Of a stretch of DNA of 64,000 bases, positions 15,476 to 24,938 are shown piece after piece; the stretch's first letter is position 1, and every line of letters begins with the position of its first letter. The notes below the pieces were generated by a model. It was not told the DNA's origin. It saw nothing but the letters and a program-made list of their open reading frames with translations, and did no database searches. The position numbers and the translations under genes were made by a program. This DNA is from Lachnospiraceae bacterium (lineage in GTDB: Bacteria; Bacillota; Clostridia; Lachnospirales; Lachnospiraceae), in contig JAFRWN010000150.1 in the NCBI GenBank assembly GCA_017437965.1, positions 1-64,000 of the forward strand, read 5' to 3'.

Positions 15476-16762
15476 TCACTCAGAATAATTATATTTTTTC
15501 AGTATATTTCCGAACACAAGACACATCACGGTTCCGATCACTCCGAGGATAAACAGCATGAGTGCTGCTCCAGAGCCCTTGCCACTTCCGAAAAACAGTT
15601 CAAATGCGTTTCCATGCTTACTCATAAAAGGTTCGCATACATCATCAACCATTATGCCGCCGAAGAAAAGGCCGATCGGTATAGTGAAAAACTGCAGCGT
15701 GTTCCTGCATGCATATACCCTGCCCTGCAGCCTTGCCGGAATATTGTTACGCATTATTACATTCTGGTTTGCAGCCATCACAGGAACAAATACCCAGCCG
15801 AGCAGCTGACCGATGCACCACAGAACAGGAGTTTTTGAGAATGCCAGCAGGAAATTTTCAGTCGCCAGTGAAAAAAGCATTGAAAGGTATATTACCCTCA
15901 CTCTGTCCTTGGGCTTGGGCATTTTCGTAACTATCAGGCTTCCGATTATCATTGCCACGCCTGAGCAGGAGCTTACGATACCAAGTATCTGGTTGCCGCC
16001 TGCGGGATGCGGGATAATAAAAGCAGGCAGGACTGCATCAAAGGCAGAAGCCACAAAGTTTACTCCCGACATGAAAAGTATCACGTACAGTATCATCGGA
16101 TTCTTTTTCAGGTAAACAAGTCCTTCCTTTGCAAGCTTTAATATGCTTCCTTCTTTTTCACCTTTGCTTATGATTTCCGGTATCCTGATAAATAAAGCCA
16201 GTGCGGCATAAGCTACTGCAAAAGTAAAAAGATCGATGGCTATTGCAGCATCAAGGCCCGCAAACCCATAAACAGCCGAGGCAATCAGTGGGTTTCCGAT
16301 AGTAACCAGAGACCTTGACAATGACTGTAGGCCACTGGTCTTCTGGTAATACTCCTTCGGAATTATCATCGTATATGCAACTTCCGAAGCAGGCTGCTGA
16401 ACGGTGTTCATAAGCCCTGAAATTGCATTTATCAGATAGAGATGCCATACACTAAGCATATCCGCCTTGTAAAGAATAAACACAGTTATCGTGCTTAAAG
16501 CTGCCAGAAGGTCACATACGAGCATGGTCCGCTTTTTGTCGAACTTGTCAGTTATCGCACCCGCGAAAATACTCATGACAACATAGGGCGCGTAGGTACA
16601 TATCCTTAGCGCAGCGGTACTGAGTGCCGAGCCGGTTTCCTCATAAAGCCACAGCGTCAGTGCAAAGGCAGTTATCGCACTTCCGAGCTGTGAGAGGCTC
16701 TGGGTACTCCAGAGTATGTAAAATTTCTTTAGTGAATTATTGTTTTGTTCTTTCTGTTCCAT
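15476..16762 (-). CDS. MFS efflux transporter (MFS_3/macrolide-efflux type)
   Basis: A 428-aa membrane protein with about 12 hydrophobic segments and the MFS loop motif between helices 2 and 3 (GAITDKFDKKRTML). The start FYILWSTQSLSQLGSAITAFALTLWLYEETGSAL is typical of the MefA/MFS_3 drug-efflux subfamily, as is the second-half loop RNNIPARLQGRVYACRN. The exported compound is not predictable. The gene has a weak ribosome site and follows the terminator of the amidase gene, so it probably has its own promoter. Confidence 0.85.
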   Translation of the reverse strand: MEQKEQNNNSLKKFYILWSTQSLSQLGSAITAFALTLWLYEETGSALSTAALRICTYAPYVVMSIFAGAITDKFDKKRTMLVCDLLAALSTITVFILYKADMLSVWHLYLINAISGLMNTVQQPASEVAYTMIIPKEYYQKTSGLQSLSRSLVTIGNPLIASAVYGFAGLDAAIAIDLFTFAVAYAALALFIRIPEIISKGEKEGSILKLAKEGLVYLKKNPMILYVILFMSGVNFVASAFDAVLPAFIIPHPAGGNQILGIVSSCSGVAMIIGSLIVTKMPKPKDRVRVIYLSMLFSLATENFLLAFSKTPVLWCIGQLLGWVFVPVMAANQNVIMRNNIPARLQGRVYACRNTLQFFTIPIGLFFGGIMVDDVCEPFMSKHGNAFELFFGSGKGSGAALMLFILGVIGTVMCLVFGNILKKYNYSE

Positions 16763-16842
16763 TTTATGTTTTTCCCTTTGAAAAAGATTATAACATCGTT
16801 CTTATGATTTGGCAACTTTTTTGAATTCCCGGCAGAATGCAG

Positions 16843-16875
16843 AAACACCACCGTTGTAAATTACGGTGGTGTTTT
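16843..16875. terminator. Terminator downstream of the amidase gene
   Basis: An 11-bp stem AAACACCACCG/CGGTGGTGTTT with a 10-base loop between the amidase stop (16892) and the MFS start (16762). It ends the murE-to-amidase transcription unit on the minus strand. Confidence 0.75.
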
Positions 16876-16891
16876 CAGATACATGATCAAA

Positions 16892-17950
16892 TTATGAATT
16901 TTTATATGCGATAAGTCCGTCGGCTATCGCTTTGACATATTCCTTTCTCCACTCTTCGTTCATCAGATCCGCCGCCTCGCCTGCATTTGAGGCAAAACCC
17001 ATCTCCAGAAGTATCGATGGCATGATGGAATATTTTGTTACCTGGTAGGCATCGGCATAGTTCTTCGGTATGAGCTTCACGGTCTTTTTAGGATAGCTGG
17101 CTTTCAGTGCCTCAGTCATTTTGGTCGCAAGCACCTTTGACTTTGCCGTGCAGTCATTTTCGGTGCAGTAATAAACATGATAGCCCGTCACACTTGCATT
17201 CTTTACATAATTTACATGAAGTGAGATAAAGGCATCATAGGCATGCTGCCTGTAGAGCACATTCGACCATATCGTTCTTTCATAGGCATAGAATACCTTG
17301 TTTTTCGTAAAGCGGGATTTGTCATATTCAAGGCCGACCTCATCTGCCTGCTTCATGATATCATCTTCATTAGGCTGGTTTACGCCGTCATGGGTAAGAA
17401 GCACCTTGTAGCCCCTGCTTTCAAGCTCAGCCTTGAGTAACATTGCCATTGCGACCGTAACGTCTCTTTCATATATGCCTTTGCCAAGTAAACCCTGGGT
17501 TCCGGGATCTGCGAAGCCATGGCCCGGATCTATGCAGAAATCATATTTCTCGCCCGGTTTCACGGTTATCTGAGGAACCGGCGTATTTGTCGGTTTCGGA
17601 GTGGCTGTGGGCTTGGGTGTCGCTGTAGCTTCGGGTGTTTCGGTAGGCTCGGGTGTCGGCGAGTCGGTAGGCTCCGGGGTTGGTGTTTCCGTGATCGTCG
17701 GAGTCGGGGTATCGGTCGGCTCCGGTGTCGGTGTGGGCGTTTCGGTTGACGTAGGTATCGGAGTGTCGGTAGGCTCCGGTGTCGAAGTTTCCGTAGCTTC
17801 ACTTGTGGGTTCAAACATCACAGACTCTGTCGACGTATCCCCACTTTTTTCGGATGACCCACTGTTCTTTCCGCAGGAAACCAACAACATTCCCGCCATT
17901 ATCATTATAAAAAGCTGTATGCTTCTTTTTTTCATTAATTTCTTCATCAT
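16892..17950 (-). CDS. N-acetylmuramoyl-L-alanine amidase lipoprotein (Amidase_3)
   Basis: A 352-aa lipoprotein: a basic N terminus, a hydrophobic stretch and the lipobox LVSC. Residues about 45-130 form a Pro/Thr/Glu-rich linker of TPTPEPTDTP type, then a zinc amidase_3 domain follows with DPGHG (His), the Glu of IYERDVTVA, SLHVN (His) and the catalytic Glu of ILLEMGF. It would cut the amide between MurNAc and the stem peptide from the outer face of the membrane. It follows rpe after a short repeat-filled gap. Two adjacent ATGs (17950 and 17947) are equally possible starts. Confidence 0.9.
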   Translation of the reverse strand: MMKKLMKKRSIQLFIMIMAGMLLVSCGKNSGSSEKSGDTSTESVMFEPTSEATETSTPEPTDTPIPTSTETPTPTPEPTDTPTPTITETPTPEPTDSPTPEPTETPEATATPKPTATPKPTNTPVPQITVKPGEKYDFCIDPGHGFADPGTQGLLGKGIYERDVTVAMAMLLKAELESRGYKVLLTHDGVNQPNEDDIMKQADEVGLEYDKSRFTKNKVFYAYERTIWSNVLYRQHAYDAFISLHVNYVKNASVTGYHVYYCTENDCTAKSKVLATKMTEALKASYPKKTVKLIPKNYADAYQVTKYSIMPSILLEMGFASNAGEAADLMNEEWRKEYVKAIADGLIAYKNS

Positions 17951-17960
17951 TACCCTTGAT

Positions 17961-18012
17961 TATTACTTCAATCTATTACTTCAATCTATTACTTCACTTT
18001 ATTACTTAAGTT
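17961..18012. repeat. 13-bp tandem repeat across the end of rpe
   Basis: The unit TATTACTTCAATC occurs twice perfectly (17961-17986) and twice in decayed form (17987-18012). The last copy includes the rpe stop codon and its final codons. This fills the rpe-amidase gap with stop-rich repeats. Confidence 0.75.
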
Positions 18013-18652
18013 CATTTCTTAACTTTTTAAGAGATTCTTCGATAGGATCCTTAAATGCTGCGCTTCCGGTAACAATTACGTCAACTCCTGCTGCAGCAAG
18101 GCCTGCGATGTTATCGACAGTCACGCCGCCGTCCACTTCAACTTCGGCCGTACCGTTTGCATCGGCAAGCATTTCCTTTACTTCTTTTACTCTTTCATAG
18201 ACATTTTTGTTGAGCTTCTGTCCTCCGAAGCCAGGCTCGACCGACATCACCAGTATCAGGTCGGGTATTGTAATGAAAGGGCTCAGAACTTCTACCGGAG
18301 TACCGGGTTTTATAGCCACGCCACACTTTTTACCGAGGCTCTTGATCTCTTCGAGAGTTCCGATAATGTTGCTGCATGCCTCATAATGAACACAGATAAG
18401 GTCTGCACCTGCTTCCGCGAAATCACGTACATATCTCACCGGTTCATTTATCATCAGATGAACATCAAAAAACATCTTTGTATTCTTTCTGATCGATTTT
18501 ACAACCGGGATTCCGAATGATATGTTGGGAACAAAAGCTCCGTCCATTACATCGATGTGGAGATAGTCTGCGCCTTCACGCTCAAGTATCGCTATCTGTT
18601 CTCCGAGCCTGTTGAAATCGGCCGATAATATTGATGGTGCAATCTTTGTCAT
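18002..18652 (-). CDS. rpe: Ribulose-phosphate 3-epimerase
   Basis: A 216-aa TIM-barrel enzyme interconverting ribulose 5-phosphate and xylulose 5-phosphate. The signatures are all present: APSILSADF, the metal/acid His-Asp in YLHIDVMDGAFVPN, DVHLMI, VMSVEPGFGGQ, and VDGGV with GSAAF. The length is typical. It lies 10 bases after rsgA at the end of the long translation/cell-wall operon, its usual Firmicute position next to prkC-rsgA. Confidence 0.95.
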   Translation of the reverse strand: MTKIAPSILSADFNRLGEQIAILEREGADYLHIDVMDGAFVPNISFGIPVVKSIRKNTKMFFDVHLMINEPVRYVRDFAEAGADLICVHYEACSNIIGTLEEIKSLGKKCGVAIKPGTPVEVLSPFITIPDLILVMSVEPGFGGQKLNKNVYERVKEVKEMLADANGTAEVEVDGGVTVDNIAGLAAAGVDVIVTGSAAFKDPIEESLKKLRNELK

Positions 18653-18662
18653 TTTTGGTACC

Positions 18663-19550
18663 TTAATATCTCTTTCTGTTTACAGCCTCGGTGTAGAGCC
18701 TGCAATAATTTTCATATCTTTCCGGAGCAATAAGGCCTTCTGCAAGTGCCTTTCTTACTCCGCAGTCCTGCTCTTTAAGATGTGAGCAGCCCGCAAAACG
18801 GCAGTCGGGTTCATATTTCTTTATTTCGGGATAGTATTCGTCAAGCTCGTCAGCTGCAATGTCATCGATATAGAAGCTTGAAAATCCCGGAGTATCGATA
18901 AGATAGGAATCCTTACCGATAGGAAAAAGTTCCGTATGCCTTGTGGTGTTTTTCCCTCTTTTGATTTTTTCACTTAGTTCACCGACCATGCTCAAGGCTT
19001 CGGGATTGATCAGGTTCATGAAGGTGGACTTACCGACCCCCGAGGGCCCGGCAATCACACTTGTCTTTCCTTCAAGAAGGCTTATCACTTCTTCTCTCCC
19101 GATTCCTTTTCCCGCACTGATTCCGAAGGTGCGGTAGCCTGCGTTTTCATAGATATTACGCAGGGCATTTACTTCATTCTCACTGCCAAGGTCGGTCTTA
19201 TTGAATATGATGTAGACAGGCAGGCCGTTCTTTTCCATAGAAATAAGAAATCTGTCCAGAAGATTCAGGTGCGGATCCGGATCCTTTACGGCAAAAAAGA
19301 CCAGAACCTGGTCGACATTTGCCACTGCCGGTCTGATAAGCGAATTCTTTCTCGGAAGGATTTCGGTAATGTTGCCCGAAAGCTTCTCATAATCACTTAT
19401 CTCAAGCTCTGCCAGATCACCCGGCAGAGGCTTTACGCCTTGATTTCTGAACAGACCTTTGGCTTTACATTCCACTACGCCTATGCCGTCGGCATAGACG
19501 TAGTAGAAGCCTGCTATTCCTTTTAAAATTTTTCCGTTAACTGCGGTCAT
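18663..19550 (-). CDS. rsgA: Ribosome small subunit-dependent GTPase A
   Basis: A 295-aa circularly permuted GTPase for late 30S maturation. It has an N-terminal OB fold, the G4 motif FNKTDLG ahead of the G1 loop GPSGVGKST, G3 DTPGFS, and a C-terminal zinc knuckle with Cys/His ligands (CRFAGCSHLKEQDCGV). It starts 2 bases after the prkC stop, and the prkC-rsgA-rpe order is conserved in Firmicutes. Confidence 0.95.
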   Translation of the reverse strand: MTAVNGKILKGIAGFYYVYADGIGVVECKAKGLFRNQGVKPLPGDLAELEISDYEKLSGNITEILPRKNSLIRPAVANVDQVLVFFAVKDPDPHLNLLDRFLISMEKNGLPVYIIFNKTDLGSENEVNALRNIYENAGYRTFGISAGKGIGREEVISLLEGKTSVIAGPSGVGKSTFMNLINPEALSMVGELSEKIKRGKNTTRHTELFPIGKDSYLIDTPGFSSFYIDDIAADELDEYYPEIKKYEPDCRFAGCSHLKEQDCGVRKALAEGLIAPERYENYCRLYTEAVNRKRY

Positions 19551-19552
19551 TC

Positions 19553-21781
19553 TCAGCCCTCAGGTTTTGTATCCCCACCAGGATTGGTCTCGGTACCGGG
19601 ATCCGGAGTAGGTGTATCCGTCGGTACAGGTGTAGGTGTATCGGTAGCTACGGGTTCCGGAGTAGGTGTAGGTGTATCGGTAGCCTCAGGTGTAGGAGTG
19701 GGTGTATCGGTAGGTTTCCAGCCCTCAGGTGTAGGTGTAGGTGTATCGGGAACCTTGATTGCAGTCAGATAAATCACTGAACCTCTTGCAACAATATCAC
19801 CTTTTTCCTTGCTCTGCTTGATTACATCACCGGGCTTGCCTTCGCCCTCTTCAACATCCGTAACAGCAACCTGAAGTCCGATTGCCGAAAGCTTTGCCTG
19901 AGCCTCAGACTTGGTCATGCCTGTAACCTCGGGAACCTTAACGGTTTCTGAAGAAAGATAAACTACGATCTTGTCTCCGACACTGATAGGTTCGCCAGCA
20001 GCAGGCTCTGTCTTTACGCAGATACCGGGCTGTTTCTGGCTGTTTTCAAAATCAAATGCAAACTCGAAGTTGTACTTCTCGCCGTACAGATTCTCAATGC
20101 TCTGTCTGTCATATACAGAGGTTTCGCTTGCAAGATTGGGAACAGTCAGCTCTTCGGGACCTATACTGTAAACAAGAAGGATTTCAACCTTCTTTCCCTC
20201 TTCGATAGGCACTGCTTCACCTTCCTCGATGGACTGATGAATTACCTGATTCTGAGGTTCGTCCGAATGCTCGCTGGCAGCCTTTGTTCTTACAACAGCA
20301 ACGGCGGGCTTAGCCCATTCGGTCAGTTTGGTCCTTGCATCATTAAGATCTTCACCGACAACGTTTATCATCAGCTGGGTATTGGCCGGCTGCTTTCCGA
20401 GACTGAATTCAACGATCAGAACATCGGTATCGCTCTCGATGGGATAATACATGGTAAGTATCTTATCTTTTTCAACATCATCACGATACTTGCCCTGGAG
20501 ATCATATTTCACATTTTCCTTCTGCAGAGCCTCTTCCATCTCGTCAAGAGTGGTGTAGGATGCGATGAAACGCTTGATCTGGGTATCGCTAAGTCTGTTG
20601 TTTGATTCCTGTACGGCCGAGCTTTCGCTTCCCTTACTGCCACTGAAAACATTAAGCTTTGAGAACAGGAAGATTACAAAGCCGAGGAGGATCACTACGA
20701 GCATGATACTACCGATAATGATAAGCTTTTCGGTCTTGGTATTGACCGTGTCAAGCTCCTCATCATCCATCATTTCGGATTCTTCATCGTAATCGTATTC
20801 TTCTTCCTCATCATAATCTTCTTCATCGTCGGGAAGTGCATCTCCTGTATGAGCCTGGCTCTTGATTGCCTTGATTTCCTCAGGGCTCATCTCCTTTGTA
20901 GGAGAATTGCTTACAGATGCCTTGCCGAGTTTGACAAAATTACCGGTAGGATTATTGATGGAAGCCTTGAGGTCCTTGATCAGCTCTGCTGCCGAGAAAT
21001 ATCTTCTCTCAGGCTTCTTCTGCATACATTTTGCAACTATCTTCTCAACCGAAGGAGTTACATCCGGATTCAGCTCATGAAGAGGTGTTGCCTCTCCCTG
21101 AATATGGAGAAGTGCCACGGAAACATTGTTGTCACCCGAGAAGGGTACCTTTCCGGAGAGCATTTCATAGATAGTGACACCGAGTGAATAGATGTCGCTT
21201 CTTTCATCCGAGAATCCGCCTCTTGCCTGCTCGGGTGAAAGATAATGTACTGAGCCGACAGGTGCCTGGTTGATAGTATTGGTGCTGGTTCCGAGTGTTG
21301 CTCTTGCAATACCGAAATCCGTTACCTTTACCTTGCCTTCACGTGAGATGATGATGTTCTGGGGCTTGATGTCCCTGTGAACAATGTGGTTGGCATGAGC
21401 CGCGTCAAGACCCTGGGCAATCTGGATAGCGATGCCGATGGCCTCCTTGATCTCAAGCTTTCCTTTTCTCTCTATGAATTTTTTAAGTGTAATGCCTTCG
21501 ATCAGCTCCATTACGATGTAATGAAGGTCTCCGTCATTGCCTACGTCATAGACGCTGACAATGTTCGGGTGGGTAAGCCCTGCACATGACTGAGCCTCCT
21601 GCCTGAACTTCTCGACTATCTTCTTATCGCCTGTGAAGCTGCTCTTAAGAATCTTTATCGCAACATTTCGATTGAGTCTGCGGTCAACCGCCTTAAAAAC
21701 GTCCGCAGTTCCGCCGGAGCCTATGAGCGCCAGAATTTCGTAACGTTCGCCGATAAACATTCCCGGTTTTACTTTAGTCAT
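19553..21781 (-). CDS. prkC: PASTA-domain Ser/Thr protein kinase
   Basis: A 742-aa membrane kinase. The kinase domain is at about residues 14-275 (GSGGTADVF loop, AIKIL lysine, HRDIKPQN catalytic loop, DFGIA). Then come a juxtamembrane segment with a very acidic run (about 318-343), a single membrane helix (353-374), and an extracellular part of three to four PASTA-like units up to about residue 680, for example VPEVTGMTKSEAQAKLSAIG. PASTA domains sense muropeptides or lipid II. Unusually the protein ends in about 55 residues of TPTPTPE-type Pro/Thr repeats. It pairs with the phosphatase gene upstream. Confidence 0.95.
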   Translation of the reverse strand: MTKVKPGMFIGERYEILALIGSGGTADVFKAVDRRLNRNVAIKILKSSFTGDKKIVEKFRQEAQSCAGLTHPNIVSVYDVGNDGDLHYIVMELIEGITLKKFIERKGKLEIKEAIGIAIQIAQGLDAAHANHIVHRDIKPQNIIISREGKVKVTDFGIARATLGTSTNTINQAPVGSVHYLSPEQARGGFSDERSDIYSLGVTIYEMLSGKVPFSGDNNVSVALLHIQGEATPLHELNPDVTPSVEKIVAKCMQKKPERRYFSAAELIKDLKASINNPTGNFVKLGKASVSNSPTKEMSPEEIKAIKSQAHTGDALPDDEEDYDEEEEYDYDEESEMMDDEELDTVNTKTEKLIIIGSIMLVVILLGFVIFLFSKLNVFSGSKGSESSAVQESNNRLSDTQIKRFIASYTTLDEMEEALQKENVKYDLQGKYRDDVEKDKILTMYYPIESDTDVLIVEFSLGKQPANTQLMINVVGEDLNDARTKLTEWAKPAVAVVRTKAASEHSDEPQNQVIHQSIEEGEAVPIEEGKKVEILLVYSIGPEELTVPNLASETSVYDRQSIENLYGEKYNFEFAFDFENSQKQPGICVKTEPAAGEPISVGDKIVVYLSSETVKVPEVTGMTKSEAQAKLSAIGLQVAVTDVEEGEGKPGDVIKQSKEKGDIVARGSVIYLTAIKVPDTPTPTPEGWKPTDTPTPTPEATDTPTPTPEPVATDTPTPVPTDTPTPDPGTETNPGGDTKPEG

Positions 21782-21848
21782 AAGGTGTTTTTTCCTTTCT
21801 TTTTCTCATAAATAGGTATTTTATCATTTTTTTTGCTTTTTTGCAAGT

Positions 21849-22574
21849 CTAAACTTTAATCAGCACTAAAGTTATGTTGTCTTTCCCGCCATTTTCATTG
21901 GCAATGGCAACCATTTTCTCGGCAATATCGCTTACTTCTTCATATTCTCCGATGATTTTCATCATCTCGGCTTCATCGAGCATATCCGAAAGTCCGTCGG
22001 AACAAAGAAGTATGAAATCTCCTGCCTTCACCCGCAGCTGGTAGAAATCAGGTATTGCCACATCTCTCGTGCTTATCGCACGCAGTACCACATTTTTCTG
22101 AGGATGATATCTTGCCTCATCCTTCTTTATCTCACCCTTTCTCACCATTTCGGCTACAAGGGAGTGATCCATTGTTATCTGTCTCAGGCCTTCCTCGTTG
22201 ATAAGATAAAGCCTGCTGTCGCCGATGTTTGCGGCAAGCAGTTCATTGTTCTCATCTATCGAAGCCAGGACGAAGGTTGTTCCCATGCCGTCCAGCTCTT
22301 TTACGCCGTTGGCCCTGGCAATCAATCCCTCGTTCGCAATGCGGATTCCTTCATCGATTGCCTGAATTCTTGTTCTTTCACTTCCGCTTCTTAAGGCGGA
22401 GAGAAAATTGTCAACAACAAACCTTGAGGCAAAGTCGCCTGCGGCATGACCACCCATTCCGTCTGCAACGATGTAGCAGTTAGGCAGTATTCCTACCGGT
22501 TCGTCGGAACAGAAAAACGAGTCCTGATTCACGGATCTTTTTATGCCTATATCCGTTACAGCATATGACTTCAT
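21849..22574 (-). CDS. stp: PP2C-type Ser/Thr protein phosphatase
   Basis: A 241-aa PPM phosphatase, the partner that reverses PrkC phosphorylation. The metal-binding motifs are present: VNQDSFF, VADGMGGHAAG, ANIGDSRLYL, LCSDGLSD and GGKDNITLV. The start overlaps the rlmN stop by one base, and prkC follows after 67 bases, the usual gene pair. Confidence 0.95.
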   Translation of the reverse strand: MKSYAVTDIGIKRSVNQDSFFCSDEPVGILPNCYIVADGMGGHAAGDFASRFVVDNFLSALRSGSERTRIQAIDEGIRIANEGLIARANGVKELDGMGTTFVLASIDENNELLAANIGDSRLYLINEEGLRQITMDHSLVAEMVRKGEIKKDEARYHPQKNVVLRAISTRDVAIPDFYQLRVKAGDFILLCSDGLSDMLDEAEMMKIIGEYEEVSDIAEKMVAIANENGGKDNITLVLIKV

Positions 22575-23641
22575 TATTCTTCCCTTTTCTCCTTTCCGAG
22601 AATGTAGCTTCGTCTTAGCTGGCCGCAGGCCGCATCGATGTCAGCGCCCATTTCCCTTCTTATAGTAGCATTTATTCCATTTTTTTCAAGTATTTCCTGA
22701 AAATTTAATATATTTGTAACATTTGAGCGTTTAAAATCCCGTTCTTTTACAGGATTTACTGGTATCAGGTTCACATGGGCTCCCATTCCTTTTAAAAGAA
22801 GCGCAAGCTTTTTTGCCGATTCCGCGCTGTCATTCTCTCCTGCTATCAGACTGTATTCGAAGCTTACCCTGCGCCCTGTTTTTGAAAAATATTCCCTGCA
22901 TGCATCAAGTATTTCGGCAATGCTGTACTTGTTTGCAACAGGCATTATCTTCTTTCTTTCGGTATCGTCCGATGCATGTAAGGATACCGCAAGCGTAAGT
23001 GAAAGATCAAGTTCGGCAAGCTTTCTTATTTCAGGAACAAGTCCGCAGGTCGAAACTGTTATGTTTCTTCCGCTGATGTTAAGTCCGTCCGGATCCGTCA
23101 GAAGCGTGAAGAAGCGGACAAAGTTGTCAAAATTGTCCATCGGTTCGCCGCTGCCCATCACAACGACATTGCTTACCCTCTCACCGCTTATTCTCTGGAT
23201 CGCATAAACCTGTTCAAGCATTTCCGAGGCATTCAGGTTCCTAACCAGTCCTCCGAGGGTCGATGCACAGAATTTACAGCCCATGCGGCAGCCCACCTGG
23301 GAGCTTATGCAGACCGAATTGCCGTGTTTATAGCGCATCAGCACGCTTTCTATTGCATTTCCGTCGCCGAGACCAAAAAGGAATTTCTCGGTATCGCCCT
23401 TTTCCGACTTAAGCCTCGCAAGCACCGTGAAAGCGGGAAGTACAGTCTTTTCTTCAAGTACGTCTCGCATACCAGCCGGAACATTTGTCATTTCCGAAAA
23501 GCCTGTCACAGTCTTTTTGTGTATCCAGTCGTAGATCTGGGCGGCCCTGAATTTCGGGTAACCCATCTTTATTATATAGTCGGTAAGCTCCGGCTTTGTC
23601 ATGGACTTGATATCGGTTTTTCCGTAAAGTTCACTGTTCAT
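22574..23641 (-). CDS. rlmN: 23S rRNA/tRNA adenine-C2 methyltransferase (radical SAM)
   Basis: A 355-aa radical SAM enzyme that methylates C2 of A2503 in 23S rRNA and A37 in some tRNAs. It has the CRMGCKFC cluster motif, GSGEPMDN, and the C-terminal AACGQLR methyl-carrying Cys. ATG at 23641 is preferred to the TTG at 23662, which would only lengthen the overlap with rsmB. It lies within the long operon between rsmB and stp. Confidence 0.95.
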   Translation of the reverse strand: MNSELYGKTDIKSMTKPELTDYIIKMGYPKFRAAQIYDWIHKKTVTGFSEMTNVPAGMRDVLEEKTVLPAFTVLARLKSEKGDTEKFLFGLGDGNAIESVLMRYKHGNSVCISSQVGCRMGCKFCASTLGGLVRNLNASEMLEQVYAIQRISGERVSNVVVMGSGEPMDNFDNFVRFFTLLTDPDGLNISGRNITVSTCGLVPEIRKLAELDLSLTLAVSLHASDDTERKKIMPVANKYSIAEILDACREYFSKTGRRVSFEYSLIAGENDSAESAKKLALLLKGMGAHVNLIPVNPVKERDFKRSNVTNILNFQEILEKNGINATIRREMGADIDAACGQLRRSYILGKEKREE

Positions 23642-24938
23642 TCTTTTTAAATATCGCAACAAAGAAGCCGTCCTGCTCTCCGTCCGGAAGTATCCGTAAC
23701 CTTTTTTGCTCGGTGAAACCGAGGCTTTTTATATATTCCGCATTGTCTTCGTTTTCTTCCTTAGTAAAAGTACATGTAGAAAACGAGAGCATGCCTCCCG
23801 GAACAAGATATCTGCTGACGTTCTTTAAAATTTTCTTTTGTATCGCTGCAAGCTCAGCTATGTCGGCTGCACTTGTTTTGTATCTGATATCCGGCTTTGA
23901 ACCGATGACTCCGAGTCCTGAGCAGGGCAGATCGGCTGTCACGATATCAAAAGCCTCATTGAATTCTTTTATATTGACTGTCGCATCAGCGGCAAAGGTT
24001 TTGATATTTTTTATGCCGCATCTTTTTATGTTTTCTTCGATCTTTCCGGTCTTTGCAGCTGTAAGGTCGCAGGCGATCACCGTACCGTTTTTCAGTCTGT
24101 CAGCAAGATGCAGGGCTTTTCCGCCGGGGGCGGCACATACATCTATTGCTTTTTCATCGCCCTTTACCGGAAGTAACTCACATGCCCTTACCGATGAGAT
24201 ATTCTGTACTATGCAAAGGCCGTTTTTAAAGCATTCTACGCTTGTAGGGCTTACTGCCATCTCGATTATGTAGGCATTATCAAGTCCCTGTTCTTCTCTT
24301 TTAGAATAGTTTATCCCGTTTTTTTTCAGACTATTTTCAAATTCTTCTTTACTGCATTTTTCGCCGAGCCTGTAAAAGCAAAGCTTCTTTTCGGTAAAGA
24401 AGCCTGAAAGAGCTTTTTCAAGCGTATCATTTCCGAGTTCCTTTTCCATCACCGAAAGCAGTTCTTCGGGAACCGAATATTTTACTGAAAGCTTCTTTCC
24501 GTATTTTTCATCCTTAAGCAATGTCTCAAGATAGTTTTCAAAATCACCGGAGGCAGTCCGGAATATATTTCTGAGCACTCCGTTTACAAAGCCCGAAAGT
24601 CCCGCAAGCTTATGCTTTTTTGCAAGCTTTACCGCCTCGTTGGCCGCTGCACTCTCCGGCACCTTCATGAAAAATGCCTGGTAAATCGACATTGCAAGTA
24701 TCACCAGAAGCTGCGGTTTGATCTTTGATATCGGCCTTCCCGACTGTTTTTCAATCAGAAAAGCAAGGGTCAGCCAGCGCTCACATGTTCCGTTCACAAG
24801 CCTTGCAAGCCATGCTTTATTTGCAGCTTCTCCGCTTTTGTCAATCTCATCAAGAGTTTCGCGGAGCACCTCATGGCAAAGCCCGTTTTCAAAAAATATC
24901 TTGTATAATGCCCTGTAGGCTCTTTCACGTTCGTTCAT
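23631..24938 (-). CDS. rsmB: 16S rRNA (cytosine-967-C5) methyltransferase
   Basis: A 435-aa protein with an N-terminal NusB-like RNA-binding domain (RAYRALYKIFFENG, AKKHKLAGLSGFVNGVLRNI) and a C-terminal methyltransferase: SAM motif DVCAAPGGKALHLA, motif IV DLPCSGLG and the catalytic Cys in FSTCTFTKEENE. It overlaps fmt by 4 bases. Confidence 0.95.
   Translation of the reverse strand: MNERERAYRALYKIFFENGLCHEVLRETLDEIDKSGEAANKAWLARLVNGTCERWLTLAFLIEKQSGRPISKIKPQLLVILAMSIYQAFFMKVPESAAANEAVKLAKKHKLAGLSGFVNGVLRNIFRTASGDFENYLETLLKDEKYGKKLSVKYSVPEELLSVMEKELGNDTLEKALSGFFTEKKLCFYRLGEKCSKEEFENSLKKNGINYSKREEQGLDNAYIIEMAVSPTSVECFKNGLCIVQNISSVRACELLPVKGDEKAIDVCAAPGGKALHLADRLKNGTVIACDLTAAKTGKIEENIKRCGIKNIKTFAADATVNIKEFNEAFDIVTADLPCSGLGVIGSKPDIRYKTSAADIAELAAIQKKILKNVSRYLVPGGMLSFSTCTFTKEENEDNAEYIKSLGFTEQKRLRILPDGEQDGFFVAIFKKNEQ

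Noticed and set aside
17601..18200. Plus-strand frame rich in Val/Gly/Ser opposite the amidase linker
   Set aside because: It is the complement of the TPTPEPT repeats; repetitive codons leave all frames open. The same holds for the plus-strand frame at 19584-19772 and those opposite the repeats at 51 kb.
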